Shown piece by piece: positions 1 through 8,319 of a DNA stretch of 64,000 nt. The stretch is taken from positions 868,001 to 932,000 of the forward strand of contig NZ_CP107048.1 of assembly GCF_025736935.1 (NCBI RefSeq). Direction: 5' to 3'. The notes below the pieces were generated by a model. The model had not been told where the DNA came from, ran no database searches, and worked only from the letters and a program-made list of their open reading frames with translations. Position 1 is the first letter of the stretch; the number at the start of each line of letters is the position of its first letter. The stretch comes from Qipengyuania sp. SS22 (GTDB lineage: Bacteria; Pseudomonadota; Alphaproteobacteria; Sphingomonadales; Sphingomonadaceae). Both the position numbers and the translations under genes were made by a program.

Positions 1-779
1 ACGGGGAACAGCGCGGTCGCCCCCGCCAGGAACACCGCGAACAGGTCGAGCGTGATCGCGCCAAGCACCATCTTGTTGCGCACGACGTAGCGCAGCCCCT
101 CGACCATCTGGTGAATGGGGCGCTTGTTGGCCGCGCGCGGGGGCTGCGGTACCTTGCCGATGAAAGACAGCGTGACCAACGATGCGGCGAACAGACCGCA
201 GGCTACGAAATAGGGCAGCGCAGGCAGGATCGCATAGGTATAGCCGCCGATCGCGGGCCCTACGATCATGCCCACCTGCCAGGCGATGCTGGATAGGGCG
301 ATGGCGTTCGGCAGGATCGCCTTGGGCACGAGATTGGGCGCGAGTGCTGATAGTGCCGGGCCGTTGAACGACCGGACTACACCCAGCACGATTGCGACCC
401 CGAACAGCGCGGACAGCGTCAGGCTTCCGCTCGAGGTGAGCCAGGCCAGTGCGCCCGCACAGCCAAGCTGTGCAATTACCGTCAGCCGCGCCAGGTTGCG
501 CCGGTCGAAATGGTCCGCGGCCCAGCCCGAGAAGGGCGTCAGCAGGAACAGCGGCACGAATTGCATCAGCCCGATCAGCGCCAACTGGCCCGATGCGGCG
601 GCGATCCCCAGCCCGCTGTCGCGCGCGATGTTATAGGTCTGCCAACCGATAATCAGCATCATCGCATATTGCGCCAGCGTCATCGACAGGCGGCTGAACC
701 AATAGGCGCGGAAATTCGCTATCCGGAGCGGCGAACTGTCGGGGGAGGGTGCGGCTATTTCACTCACCCCCGGACGCAT
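1..779 (-). CDS. MFS transporter, N-terminal part (runs off left edge)
   Basis: Translating the minus strand gives about 259 residues of a major facilitator protein before the window ends, so the C-terminal half is missing. A short polar N-terminus is followed by alternating hydrophobic helices. The loop after the second helix reads AADHFDRRNLARL, matching the MFS signature G-x-x-x-D-R-x-x-R-R. A later stretch, IAWQVGMIVGPAIGGY, is typical of the drug/enterobactin-exporter-like (EntS, MFS_3) branch. The first ATG (779) lies one base after a strong hairpin; an in-frame GTG at 767, preceded by a G-rich stretch, is an alternative start giving MSEIAAPS. It follows the PilZ gene on the same strand. 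The substrate cannot be told from sequence; efflux of a small hydrophobic or siderophore-like molecule is the family expectation. Confidence 0.85.
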   Translation of the reverse strand, partial: MRPGVSEIAAPSPDSSPLRIANFRAYWFSRLSMTLAQYAMMLIIGWQTYNIARDSGLGIAAASGQLALIGLMQFVPLFLLTPFSGWAADHFDRRNLARLTVIAQLGCAGALAWLTSSGSLTLSALFGVAIVLGVVRSFNGPALSALAPNLVPKAILPNAIALSSIAWQVGMIVGPAIGGYTYAILPALPYFVACGLFAASLVTLSFIGKVPQPPRAANKRPIHQMVEGLRYVVRNKMVLGAITLDLFAVFLAGATALFP

Positions 780-780
780 G

Positions 781-814
781 GCAGGCCCGCCTTCGGTTGT
801 GAAGACGGGCCTGC
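781..814. other. stem-loop between PilZ and MFS genes
   Basis: A 9-bp perfect stem (gcaggcccg at 781-789 with cgggcctgc at 806-814), extended inward by cttc/gaag, is followed on the plus strand by a T-rich stretch (ttgttgtt). Read on the minus strand, where both neighbouring genes lie, no T-tract follows and the hairpin ends one base before the MFS ATG. It therefore resembles a terminator only for plus-strand transcripts. On the minus strand it could separate PilZ from MFS expression or mask the upstream start codon. Confidence 0.4.
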
Positions 815-842
815 TTGTTGTTATAATAGAAGCTGTTGCGGC

Positions 843-1232
843 TTAGCGCAGCTTGCGCAGCCGCGGGTTGGGCTGCAGCGTATCGATCATGGCAAGAAAG
901 TCGTCGACGCGGATGATGCGTTCGAACTGGAAACCCGCGCGGTTGTCGCGGGTCCAGATGCAATAGGCTTCGATCCGGCCGATAACCGGCAGGCGCACGA
1001 TTACGCGTTCGCCGCGGCCGATGCCATCGCCATTGTCGACCATGAAGCCGTTGGCAGAGATATTCGCGATATGCAGCCGCACGTCGCCCTTGCCGAAATG
1101 CTCGGCAATAACGGGATGATCGACAGGGTGGCGGGTCATGCGCCGCTGATCGGTGACGCTCAGTTGTGCTCCGGCAGACATGCTGGCGATCCCTTTGCGG
1201 TTGGGGTTGGGGGGGGTGGGGGTATCGGACAT
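843..1232 (-). CDS. PilZ domain protein
   Basis: A 129-residue single-domain protein. It carries the two parts of a PilZ c-di-GMP binding site: an arginine-rich motif near residue 30 (QRRMTRHPVDHPV, fitting RxxxR) and NISANGFMV near residue 59, fitting the (D/N)xSxxG motif. A short beta-barrel-like remainder ends in a basic tail. No membrane segment or catalytic domain is attached, so it is probably a stand-alone cytoplasmic c-di-GMP receptor acting through protein contact; its partner is not evident. ATG at 1232 is preferred over the adjacent TTG at 1235; an internal ATG lies 17 codons further in. It is downstream of tyrS on the same strand with about 80 bases between. Confidence 0.8.
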   Translation of the reverse strand: MSDTPTPPNPNRKGIASMSAGAQLSVTDQRRMTRHPVDHPVIAEHFGKGDVRLHIANISANGFMVDNGDGIGRGERVIVRLPVIGRIEAYCIWTRDNRAGFQFERIIRVDDFLAMIDTLQPNPRLRKLR

Positions 1233-1316
1233 CAAAGCTTCTTATGGCGGCAAAAGCCTGCCAATTGGTAAACCGGCCCGGTGCTTTGACGGTAAAAAAG
1301 GGCGCTTCGTCGCTGG

Positions 1317-2546
1317 TTAACAGCGAATGACCGCGTGCTTCTTCTTGCCCAGGCTGAGCTTGGCTTCGGCGCCCGCCGCAACGCTCACCAGAAAGCCCGG
1401 ATCGGTGACCGTTTCGCCATCGAGCTTGACCGCACCTTCGGCCAGTTTGCGCTTGGCTTCGCCGTTGGAAGCGGTGAATCCGAGTGCCGTCAGCACGGCC
1501 CCGATGCGCATGCCATCGGCACCCACCTCAAGCGTCGGAAGGTCCGCTCCGGCACCCCCGCCGGCGAAGGTTTCCGCAGCCGTCTGCGCAGCCAGGTTGG
1601 CCGCCTCTTCACCCCGAACGAGTGTGGTTACCTGATTGGCAAGAACTGTCTTCGCCTGGTTGATGTCGGACCCGCCGAGCGCTTCGAGCCGGGCGATCTC
1701 ATCCAGCGGCAGATCGGTGAATAGCCGCAGGAACCGCCCGACATCGCGATCATCGACATTGCGCCAGTACTGCCAGAAATCGTAATTCGGCAGCTGCGCC
1801 TCGTTGAGCCATACCGCGCCCGCCGCGGTCTTGCCCATCTTGCCGCCATCGGCGGTCGTCAGCAGCGGCGTCGTCAGGCCGAACAGTTCGCTGCCGTCCA
1901 TCCGGCGGCCCAGCTCCATCCCATTGACGATATTGCCCCACTGGTCGCTGCCACCCATCTGCAGCCGCACGCCCATTTCCTGCGCCAGATGGCGGAAGTC
2001 GTAGCCCTGCAGGATCATGTAGTTGAATTCGAGGAAGGTCATCGGCTGCTCGCGTTCGAGCCGCAAGCGCACCGAGTCGAAGGTCAGCATCCGGTTGACG
2101 GTGAAATGCGTGCCGACCTTCTGCAGCATCTCGATATAGCCAAGCCCGCTCAGCCAGTCGTGATTGTTGACCATCACCGCATCGGTGGGCCCGTCGCCAA
2201 AAACGAGCAGGCGTTCGAACACCGTCCGGATCCCGGCGATATTCTCGTCGATCGCCGCATCGGTCAGCATCTTGCGGCTTTCGTCGCGCCCGGTGGGGTC
2301 GCCGATCCGCGTCGTCCCGCCGCCCATCAGGACGATCGGCTTGTGCCCCGCCTGCTGCAACCGCCGCAGCATCATGATCTGTACGAGGCTGCCGATGTGG
2401 AGCGAAGGCGCGGTGGCGTCGAAGCCGATATAGCCCGGCACGATCTGCTTCGCGGCAAGCGCATCGAGACCCTCGGCGTCGGTGACCTGGTGGATGTAGC
2501 CGCGCTCGTCGAGCACGCGCAGAAGATCGGAGGTGTAGTTGCTCAT
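1317..2546 (-). CDS. tyrS: tyrosyl-tRNA synthetase
   Basis: Class I aminoacyl-tRNA synthetase of 409 residues that charges tRNA-Tyr in the cytoplasm. The Rossmann-fold catalytic domain has the HIGH-type motif as HIGS at residues 50-53 and the KMSKS-type loop as KMGKT at 236-240, the form usual in bacterial TyrRS. The stretch MGGSDQWGN near 198-205 belongs to the tyrosine/ATP site. The last ~70 residues form an S4-type RNA-binding domain ([13 protein letters not shown]). Length fits the family. It diverges from the DOMON-like gene with only ~30 bases between starts. A T-rich stretch (CCCTTTTTT) follows the stop on the minus strand, but the stem before it is too weak to call a terminator. Confidence 0.97.
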   Translation of the reverse strand: MSNYTSDLLRVLDERGYIHQVTDAEGLDALAAKQIVPGYIGFDATAPSLHIGSLVQIMMLRRLQQAGHKPIVLMGGGTTRIGDPTGRDESRKMLTDAAIDENIAGIRTVFERLLVFGDGPTDAVMVNNHDWLSGLGYIEMLQKVGTHFTVNRMLTFDSVRLRLEREQPMTFLEFNYMILQGYDFRHLAQEMGVRLQMGGSDQWGNIVNGMELGRRMDGSELFGLTTPLLTTADGGKMGKTAAGAVWLNEAQLPNYDFWQYWRNVDDRDVGRFLRLFTDLPLDEIARLEALGGSDINQAKTVLANQVTTLVRGEEAANLAAQTAAETFAGGGAGADLPTLEVGADGMRIGAVLTALGFTASNGEAKRKLAEGAVKLDGETVTDPGFLVSVAAGAEAKLSLGKKKHAVIRC

Positions 2547-2578
2547 GACGAAGCGCGCGCTAGCAGGTAAGGGGCGGC

Positions 2579-3121
2579 ATGGAAACGTATCGATTGCAGC
2601 CCCATCCGGGGCATCCGCCGCGCGCGGTTTCCGGGGTCGAAGCCCGCGTCATCGGGCGCGATAAGAACTGGCTGCGCCTGCGCTGGCGGGTCGAGGGCAG
2701 CGGCGCGTTGGTGGTGCCCAAATTCGCGGGCAAGGGGCGCGCGGACGGCCTGTGGCAGACCACCTGTTTCGAGCTGTTCCTGCGCCCCGATGGCGACACC
2801 GCCTATTGCGAATTCAACCTCTCGCCATCCGAACGCTGGAACGCCTACGACTTCGCCGCGCGCCGCGAAGGGATGGCGCAGCGCCCCATGACGCGCGAAC
2901 CGGTATGCACCATGCGCATGGGTAGCAGTTTCGCGATCTTCGATGCCGCCTTGCCAGCTGCGGGTTTGCCGGACACAGATTGCCCGATGGGTCTCACCTG
3001 TGTGATCGAGGAAGCCGGGGGGCGCAAAAGCTTCTGGGCGCTGGAACACGGCGGCGAACAGCCGGATTTCCACGATCCGGCTTGCTTCACCGCGCGGCTT
3101 GCGGCACCGAGCGGCGCATGA
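2579..3121 (+). CDS. DOMON-like domain protein
   Basis: A 180-residue beta-rich protein resembling the small 'DOMON-like domain-containing' proteins of sphingomonads and related alphaproteobacteria. The central block, with [12 protein letters not shown] and [17 protein letters not shown], is the recognisable core of that family, which resembles sugar- or haem-binding beta-sandwich folds. No signal peptide, cysteine ligand set or catalytic motif is evident. Its stop overlaps the start of the DUF1343/NamZ-type gene (ATGA at 3118-3121), so the two are translationally coupled and probably act in the same process. Biochemical function is unknown. Confidence 0.75.
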   Translation: METYRLQPHPGHPPRAVSGVEARVIGRDKNWLRLRWRVEGSGALVVPKFAGKGRADGLWQTTCFELFLRPDGDTAYCEFNLSPSERWNAYDFAARREGMAQRPMTREPVCTMRMGSSFAIFDAALPAAGLPDTDCPMGLTCVIEEAGGRKSFWALEHGGEQPDFHDPACFTARLAAPSGA

Positions 3122-4320
3122 AATTCGGCATCGATCGTCTCATCACCGAAGAGGGGTTGCGCGCTCCGCTCGAAGGACAACGCGTGGCGCTGGTCGCGCA
3201 TCCGGCTTCGGTTACCGCCAGCCTCGACCATTCGCTCGACGCGCTGATCGGCCGCGGTATCAGCGTCTCGTCCGCCTTCGGGCCGCAGCACGGGCTGAAG
3301 GGCGACAAGCAGGACAATATGGTCGAGACCGCCGACGAGACCGATCCGCAATACGGCATCCCGATCTTCAGCCTCTATGGCGAAGTGCGGCGCCCGACGG
3401 GGCAGATGATGTCGACGGCCGACGTATTCCTGTTCGACCTCCAGGACCTTGGCTGCCGCATCTACACCTTCGTCACCACGCTGCTCTACCTGCTGGAAGA
3501 GGCGGCCAAGGCGGGCAAGAGCGTGTGGGTGCTCGACCGGCCCAATCCCGCGGGCGGGCCGGTGGAAGGCACATTGTTGCAACCCGGCCAGGAGAGCTTC
3601 GTCGGCGCGGGCCCGATGGTCATGCGCCACGGCCTCACCATGGGCGAAATGGCGCGCTGGTTCGTCGCGCATTACAAGCTCGACGTCGATCTCCAGGTGA
3701 TCGAGATGAGCGATTGGAAGCCGGGCAAGGCCCCCGGTTACGGCTGGTCCGACGAACGCGTGTGGATCAATCCCAGCCCCAATGCCGCCAGCCTCAACAT
3801 GGCGCGTGCCTATGCGGGCACGGTGATGCTCGAAGGGACCACGCTGAGCGAGGGCAGGGGGACCACCCGCCCGCTCGAAGTGCTGTTCGGCGCGCCCGAT
3901 GTCGACGCCAAGGCAGTGCTCGCCGAAATGCACGAACTCGCGCCCGTATGGATGCGCGGCTGCGCAATCCGCGAATGCTGGTTCGAACCGACCTTCCACA
4001 AACATGTCGGCACGCTGTGCAACGGCCTGATGATCCATGCCGAAGGCAAGTTCTACGATCATTACGCGTTCCAGCCATGGCGCCTGCAGGCGCTGGCGTT
4101 CAAGGCGATCCGCAAGCTCTACCCCGACTATCCGCTGTGGCGCGATTTCCCCTATGAATACGAGCTCGACCGGCTGGCGATCGACGTCATCAACGGCGGC
4201 CCGGCCTTGCGCGAGTGGGTCGACGACAGCGAAGCCGTGCCCGACGATCTCGACGAACTGGCCGGCGCAGACGAAACTGCCTGGCGCGAAACCATTGCGC
4301 CGCACCTGATCTACAGCTGA
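3118..4320 (+). CDS. DUF1343 / NamZ-family protein (putative exo-N-acetylmuramidase)
   Basis: A 400-residue protein of family DUF1343, whose characterised members (NamZ) are exo-beta-N-acetylmuramidases that remove terminal MurNAc during peptidoglycan recycling. Recognisable blocks are GPQHGLKGDKQDNM, SLYGEVRRPT, FDLQDLGCRIYTFVTT and VLDRPNPAGG in the N-terminal half, and the Tyr/Trp-rich C-terminal half (FYDHYAFQPW). The start ATG at 3118 overlaps the preceding stop; an open frame extends further upstream but lies inside the DOMON-like gene and is a shadow. No signal peptide is visible although characterised NamZ acts on exported or external muropeptides, so a cytoplasmic recycling role or a different substrate is possible. 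It ends TGATG over the next start. Confidence 0.85.
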   Translation: MKFGIDRLITEEGLRAPLEGQRVALVAHPASVTASLDHSLDALIGRGISVSSAFGPQHGLKGDKQDNMVETADETDPQYGIPIFSLYGEVRRPTGQMMSTADVFLFDLQDLGCRIYTFVTTLLYLLEEAAKAGKSVWVLDRPNPAGGPVEGTLLQPGQESFVGAGPMVMRHGLTMGEMARWFVAHYKLDVDLQVIEMSDWKPGKAPGYGWSDERVWINPSPNAASLNMARAYAGTVMLEGTTLSEGRGTTRPLEVLFGAPDVDAKAVLAEMHELAPVWMRGCAIRECWFEPTFHKHVGTLCNGLMIHAEGKFYDHYAFQPWRLQALAFKAIRKLYPDYPLWRDFPYEYELDRLAIDVINGGPALREWVDDSEAVPDDLDELAGADETAWRETIAPHLIYS

Positions 4321-5774
4321 TGGCCGACACGGTCGACGCGCTCGCTCGCAAGGCGGCCGCGCTGTATCGCTCGGCGCGCTATGACGATGCGCGCGAAGCC
4401 TACCGCGACCTGCTCGCACTTCATCCGAATCGAGCCGATGACTGGGTGAATTTCGGCCTGTTGCTCAAGCGGCAAGGTGCCTTTCGCGAAGCGCTCGCCG
4501 CCTATGACAACGCCTTGCAACACCAGGTAACCGGGCCCGAAGAGGTCCATCTCAATCGTGCGGTCGTTCTCGCCGATGACCTCGCTGATCCCGCCTCAGC
4601 GCATGCGGCGCTCGAAGCGGCGCTCGCGATCCGGCCCCACTATGTCCCGGCCTTGCTCAATCTCGGCAATCTTCACGAGGACGCGGGTGACCGCGATCGG
4701 GCGCGTACGGTTTACGCACGGGCGCTGGAGCTCGAACCCGGAAGCGCGCTTGCGCTGATGCGTCTTGCCGAAGTGACCGTGTTCGATGACCCCGGACACC
4801 CGCTTATCGAGCGGCTCCGTGGCGCAATCGCCCGCATCGATCTTGGTCCGCTGGAGCGGGCCGACCTGGGGTACGCGCTGGGGCGTGCGCTTGATCAGTG
4901 CGCGCGTTACGACGAGGCGTTCGCCGCCTATCGCACCGCCAATCAAGGCAGCCGGGCGCTCGCGGCGAATCCCTACGATCCACAAGGGGCGCAGGCCTTC
5001 ATCGACCGTTTGATAGCGGCCTTTCCCGACGCGGCGGAGAAGGAAGCGGGAGCGGACCTGGCGCCCGTTTTCATCTGCGGCATGTTCCGTTCGGGTTCGA
5101 CGCTAGTGGAGCGCGTTCTGGCCTCACACAGCCGAGTGATCGCGGGCGGCGAATTGCCGTTACTGCCGCATATCGTGCGCGAGCAGTTGCAGCCCTATCC
5201 CGAATCGCTGGTTGGCCGTGATGCTGCTTTCTACGCCAGCTTGCGGCAGCGCTATCTGAAGGGTCTGGACGAGATGGAATTGCCCATCGCTGGTCTGACC
5301 GACAAGCGACCCGACAATTTCCTCCATGTCGGCCTGATCAAACGCATTTTCCCCAATGCCAGGATCGTGCTCACCCGGCGCAATCCGCTCGACAATTGCC
5401 TGTCGATCTACTTCGCGCATCTCGATCCAACGCTCACCTATGCCGCCTCGCTCGAAAGCGCTGCGCATTGGTATGAGCAATATGAGAGGCTGGCCGACCA
5501 TTGGATGGGGCTCTACCCCGATGACATCCATATCGCGGATTACGATGCGATAGTCGCCGATCCCGAGGCCGAGATCGCCGGACTTCTCTCGTTCCTCGAT
5601 CTGGAGTGGGAGGATGCCTGCCTGACGCCCCACCGGGGCACCGACCAGGTCCGCACCGCAAGCGCGTGGCAGGTGCGCGAACCGCTCTACACGAGATCGT
5701 GCAACCGCTGGCGAAACTATGCAGCCCATCTCGAAAGTCTGGTTGCCACTTTCGGAGAGCCGGGCCGCGCTTGA
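4320..5774 (+). CDS. TPR-repeat sulfotransferase
   Basis: A 484-residue protein with two parts. Residues ~1-215 form tetratricopeptide-type helical pairs (ALYRSARYDDAREAYRDLL; later ALLNLGNLHEDAGDRDRAR). Residues ~245-484 are a sulfotransferase domain: the 5'-phosphosulfate loop appears as GMFRSGSTLVERVL near residue 254, and the 3'-phosphate region as TRRNPLDNCLSIYFAHL. Such enzymes transfer sulfate from PAPS; the TPR part suggests a protein or peptide substrate, as in tyrosylprotein-type sulfotransferases, but this is inference. The start ATG overlaps the preceding TGA by one base. The beta-hydroxylase-like gene follows 53 bases later, suggesting a shared modification pathway. Confidence 0.85.
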   Translation: MADTVDALARKAAALYRSARYDDAREAYRDLLALHPNRADDWVNFGLLLKRQGAFREALAAYDNALQHQVTGPEEVHLNRAVVLADDLADPASAHAALEAALAIRPHYVPALLNLGNLHEDAGDRDRARTVYARALELEPGSALALMRLAEVTVFDDPGHPLIERLRGAIARIDLGPLERADLGYALGRALDQCARYDEAFAAYRTANQGSRALAANPYDPQGAQAFIDRLIAAFPDAAEKEAGADLAPVFICGMFRSGSTLVERVLASHSRVIAGGELPLLPHIVREQLQPYPESLVGRDAAFYASLRQRYLKGLDEMELPIAGLTDKRPDNFLHVGLIKRIFPNARIVLTRRNPLDNCLSIYFAHLDPTLTYAASLESAAHWYEQYERLADHWMGLYPDDIHIADYDAIVADPEAEIAGLLSFLDLEWEDACLTPHRGTDQVRTASAWQVREPLYTRSCNRWRNYAAHLESLVATFGEPGRA

Positions 5775-5781
5775 CGTTCGT

Positions 5782-5822
5782 GTCCCACTGGGTGACAGTT
5801 GTTCACCTGATCAACGTGGGAC
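5782..5822 (+). other. nested inverted repeat upstream of the beta-hydroxylase gene
   Basis: The 53-base gap before the ATG at 5828 holds an outer 7-bp perfect inverted repeat (gtcccac at 5782-5788, gtgggac at 5816-5822) enclosing an inner one (ggtga/tcacc at about 5791-5807). The structure ends five bases before the start codon, where the ribosome binds, so it could be an RNA element affecting translation or a protein-binding site. No U-tract follows. Confidence 0.4.
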
Positions 5823-5827
5823 TGACT

Positions 5828-6844
5828 ATGCCGGTGATGCAGCCTCCGAGGATGTCCCCCGCACAAGCCGATATCCGGCTGGCTCGGGACCAGTATGATT
5901 TTCCCGCGCTCATCGCCAAGGGCGATCATCATTATACCCGCGGCGAACTGCGTGCCGCGGGATCGTTCTACGGAATGGCGGTTTCGGTTGCCCAGAGCGG
6001 GCGTCCGGCGGACGGGCGGGAAGCGGCGCGCGCGGCGCAGGCAATGCAGGAAATACAGCAGCAATTCGTCCGGCATCTCGTCGGTTCGCTGGCCGAGGCC
6101 GGACATAAGCAGCAGGACTGGCACCCGCGCTTCGCAAATTCGTTGGCGATGATGGTAGGCGCAGCCGAGCGCGCGCCTGACCAACGGTCCTATCCGTCGA
6201 TGCCGAACGTCTATTACTACCCCGGCCTGCCGCACGTCGAATTCGCCGATACGCATCAGTTCGAATGGCGCGAGGCGGTCGAAGAGCGCACCGAGGACAT
6301 TGCCGAGGAAGCGCGCGAACTGCTGGCCGGATCGGGCACGTTCAAGCCCTATGTCGAGGCCGAGGCCGACCGGCCGCAGGGGGATATGCATGGGATGCTC
6401 GGCAATGACGATTGGAGTTCGCTCGATCTGATCGAAAAGGGCGAGCCGGTTGCCGAGCATATCGCCCATGCCCCCGTGGCCTACCGGACGATCACCCAGG
6501 AAGTGCCTGTTTGCACGATCCCCAATCGCGCACCCACGCTGCTGCTCTCGCTGCTCAAGGCGGGCAAGAGAATCCCACCACATCACGGCATGCTCAACCC
6601 GCGCTATATCTGCCACCTGCCGTTGATCGTCCCCGGCAATGGCGCCTTGCGTCTGGGGTCGCAAAAGCGCGAATGGCGGAAGGGGGAACTCATCGCTTTC
6701 GACGATACGATCGAGCATGAGGCGTGGAATAACTCGGGCGAAGACCGGCTTGTACTGCTGTTCGATGTCTGGCGTCCCGAACTCGAGCCCATCGAACACG
6801 CGCAGATTGCTGCACTGTTTGCCGCCGTGGATAGCGCGGGCTAA
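5828..6844 (+). CDS. aspartyl/asparaginyl beta-hydroxylase-like dioxygenase
   Basis: A 338-residue protein. The first ~95 residues are helical and TPR-like (KGDHHYTRGELRAAGSFYG). The C-terminal ~150 residues match the AspH domain, an Fe(II)/2-oxoglutarate dioxygenase that hydroxylates aspartate or asparagine side chains: IPPHHGMLNPRYICHLPL near residue 250 supplies the first His and substrate Arg, LRLGSQKREWRKGE follows, and FDDTIEHEAWN near 294 supplies the second His. The Asp ligand is absent, as in AspH. No membrane segment is seen. The chosen ATG is the first sensible one after the sulfotransferase stop; the frame is open further upstream. The target protein is unknown; the sulfotransferase next door is the natural partner candidate. 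Confidence 0.85.
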   Translation: MPVMQPPRMSPAQADIRLARDQYDFPALIAKGDHHYTRGELRAAGSFYGMAVSVAQSGRPADGREAARAAQAMQEIQQQFVRHLVGSLAEAGHKQQDWHPRFANSLAMMVGAAERAPDQRSYPSMPNVYYYPGLPHVEFADTHQFEWREAVEERTEDIAEEARELLAGSGTFKPYVEAEADRPQGDMHGMLGNDDWSSLDLIEKGEPVAEHIAHAPVAYRTITQEVPVCTIPNRAPTLLLSLLKAGKRIPPHHGMLNPRYICHLPLIVPGNGALRLGSQKREWRKGELIAFDDTIEHEAWNNSGEDRLVLLFDVWRPELEPIEHAQIAALFAAVDSAG

Positions 6845-6960
6845 GCCGAAAAGTCCCCAACCGTCTGTTCGATTTTCGACCAATGGTCTTGACGAAGTAC
6901 GCCAAGAAAGGGAGCTTGGCCCAAAGTGACGGGCATACCCGCGCTTCGGGAGAGGTTTGA

Positions 6961-8247
6961 ATGGCGACTGCGGCAGTACGGCAAACGGGCGGATCGGTCA
7001 GGGTGACCCTATGGATCCTGCTGGTTGTCTATATTTTCAATTTCATCGACCGGCAGATCGTCAATATCCTTGCCGAGCCGATCCGTATCGAGCTGGGGTT
7101 GAGCGATACCCAGATCGGCTTGATGACGGGTCTGGCCTTCGCCTTGTTCTATACTGTCCTCGGCTTGCCGATCGCGCGCTTTTCGGACCGCTCCACGACC
7201 AATCGGCCGTGGCTGATCGGCGGCGCGCTGGCGATCTGGTCGGCGATGACCGCGCTCTGCGGCCTGGCGCAGAACTTCGTCCAGCTCCTGCTTGCGCGGA
7301 TCGGCGTGGGGGTGGGGGAAGCCGGCTGCACCCCGCCCGCGCATTCGCTGATCGCGGATATGGTGGAACCCGCCAAACGCTCCTCCGCGCTTGCCTTCTA
7401 CGCGCTCGGCATTCCCATAGGCACATTGCTGGGGATGCTGATCGGCGGGCTGCTGGCCGATTCGGTGGGCTGGCGGAATGCCTTCCTGATCGTGGGCCTG
7501 CCGGGGCTGGCGCTCGCAATGATTGTCATCATGTTTTTGAAAGACCCGCGCCGCACCGGCATGATGCAGGGCGGCGCGCAGCAATCGACCGAACAGATGC
7601 CGATGAAAACCGCGCTCAAGGCGATGTTCAGCTCGCGCGCATTCGTCCTGCTGGTGGCGGCAGGGTCGGCGGCAGCCTTCCTCGCCTATGGCAAGGTGAC
7701 CTGGATCACGATCTTCTTCCAGCGCACCCACGGGCTGACCCCGGGTGAAACCGGACTGTGGTTCGGCCTGGTCAATGGCGGAGCGGGGATCGCCGGAACG
7801 GTTTTGGGCGGCTATATCGCCGATCGCTGGGGTTCCAAGAACCGCCGCCACGTGCTCACGGCACCGGCGGTGGGGATGGTCATCACCATTCCCTTCGCGT
7901 TGTTTGCTTTCATGAGCGACAACTGGCTGGTGGCGTTGTTCCTGCTGATCGTGCCCACAGTCTGCAATTCGCTCTATTACGGCCCGACCTATTCGAGCGT
8001 GCAGGGACTGGTGCCGCTGCGCGCCCGCGCGATTGCAGCTGCCGTCCTGCTGTTCTTCCAGAACCTCATCGGGCTGGGCCTCGGGCCGCTGTTTTTCGGG
8101 ATGATGTCCGACCTGCTGCAACCCGCCTATGGCGAAGAGAGCGTCCGCTACGTGCTCTACGGCGCGACGTTCCTCGGGCTGCTGCCGGCGTTCTTCTTCT
8201 GGCGCTGTTCGCTACGCCTCAACGAGGAACTCGATCAGAAGGACTAG
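6961..8247 (+). CDS. MFS transporter, spinster-like
   Basis: A 428-residue, twelve-helix major facilitator protein. Its N-terminus (VYIFNFIDRQIVNIL) and the motif GLPIARFSDRSTTNRP after helix 2 are typical of the spinster-like branch common in sphingomonads, and VGEAGCTPPAHSLIAD lies in helices 4-5. It would be an inner-membrane proton-coupled transporter; the substrate is not evident. ATG at 6961 is preceded by a good ribosome-binding stretch (gggagagg). It is separated by 116 bases from the beta-hydroxylase gene and followed by a strong terminator, so it closes the plus-strand run. Confidence 0.9.
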   Translation: MATAAVRQTGGSVRVTLWILLVVYIFNFIDRQIVNILAEPIRIELGLSDTQIGLMTGLAFALFYTVLGLPIARFSDRSTTNRPWLIGGALAIWSAMTALCGLAQNFVQLLLARIGVGVGEAGCTPPAHSLIADMVEPAKRSSALAFYALGIPIGTLLGMLIGGLLADSVGWRNAFLIVGLPGLALAMIVIMFLKDPRRTGMMQGGAQQSTEQMPMKTALKAMFSSRAFVLLVAAGSAAAFLAYGKVTWITIFFQRTHGLTPGETGLWFGLVNGGAGIAGTVLGGYIADRWGSKNRRHVLTAPAVGMVITIPFALFAFMSDNWLVALFLLIVPTVCNSLYYGPTYSSVQGLVPLRARAIAAAVLLFFQNLIGLGLGPLFFGMMSDLLQPAYGEESVRYVLYGATFLGLLPAFFFWRCSLRLNEELDQKD

Positions 8248-8289
8248 ATGGGCCGGGCCGCCTGGCCCGGTACCGCCGAGAACAAACGA

Positions 8290-8319
8290 CCCCGGGCGTA
8301 AGCAACGCCCGGGGTTTTC
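8290..8319. terminator. rho-independent terminator
   Basis: A 10-bp GC-rich perfect stem (ccccgggcgt at 8290-8299 with acgcccgggg at 8305-8314), a 5-base loop, then ttttc. It lies just after the MFS gene and immediately before the stop of the convergent VWA gene. The T-tract serves the plus strand; the minus-strand side is only moderately T-rich. Confidence 0.85.

Noticed and set aside
1291-1316. Terminator after tyrS
   Set aside because: A T-rich stretch exists on the minus strand, but the preceding stem is only three or four base pairs.
2845-4419. Long minus-strand open frame antisense to the NamZ-family gene
   Set aside because: Same shadow effect; the plus-strand frame has clear homology and overlap coupling.
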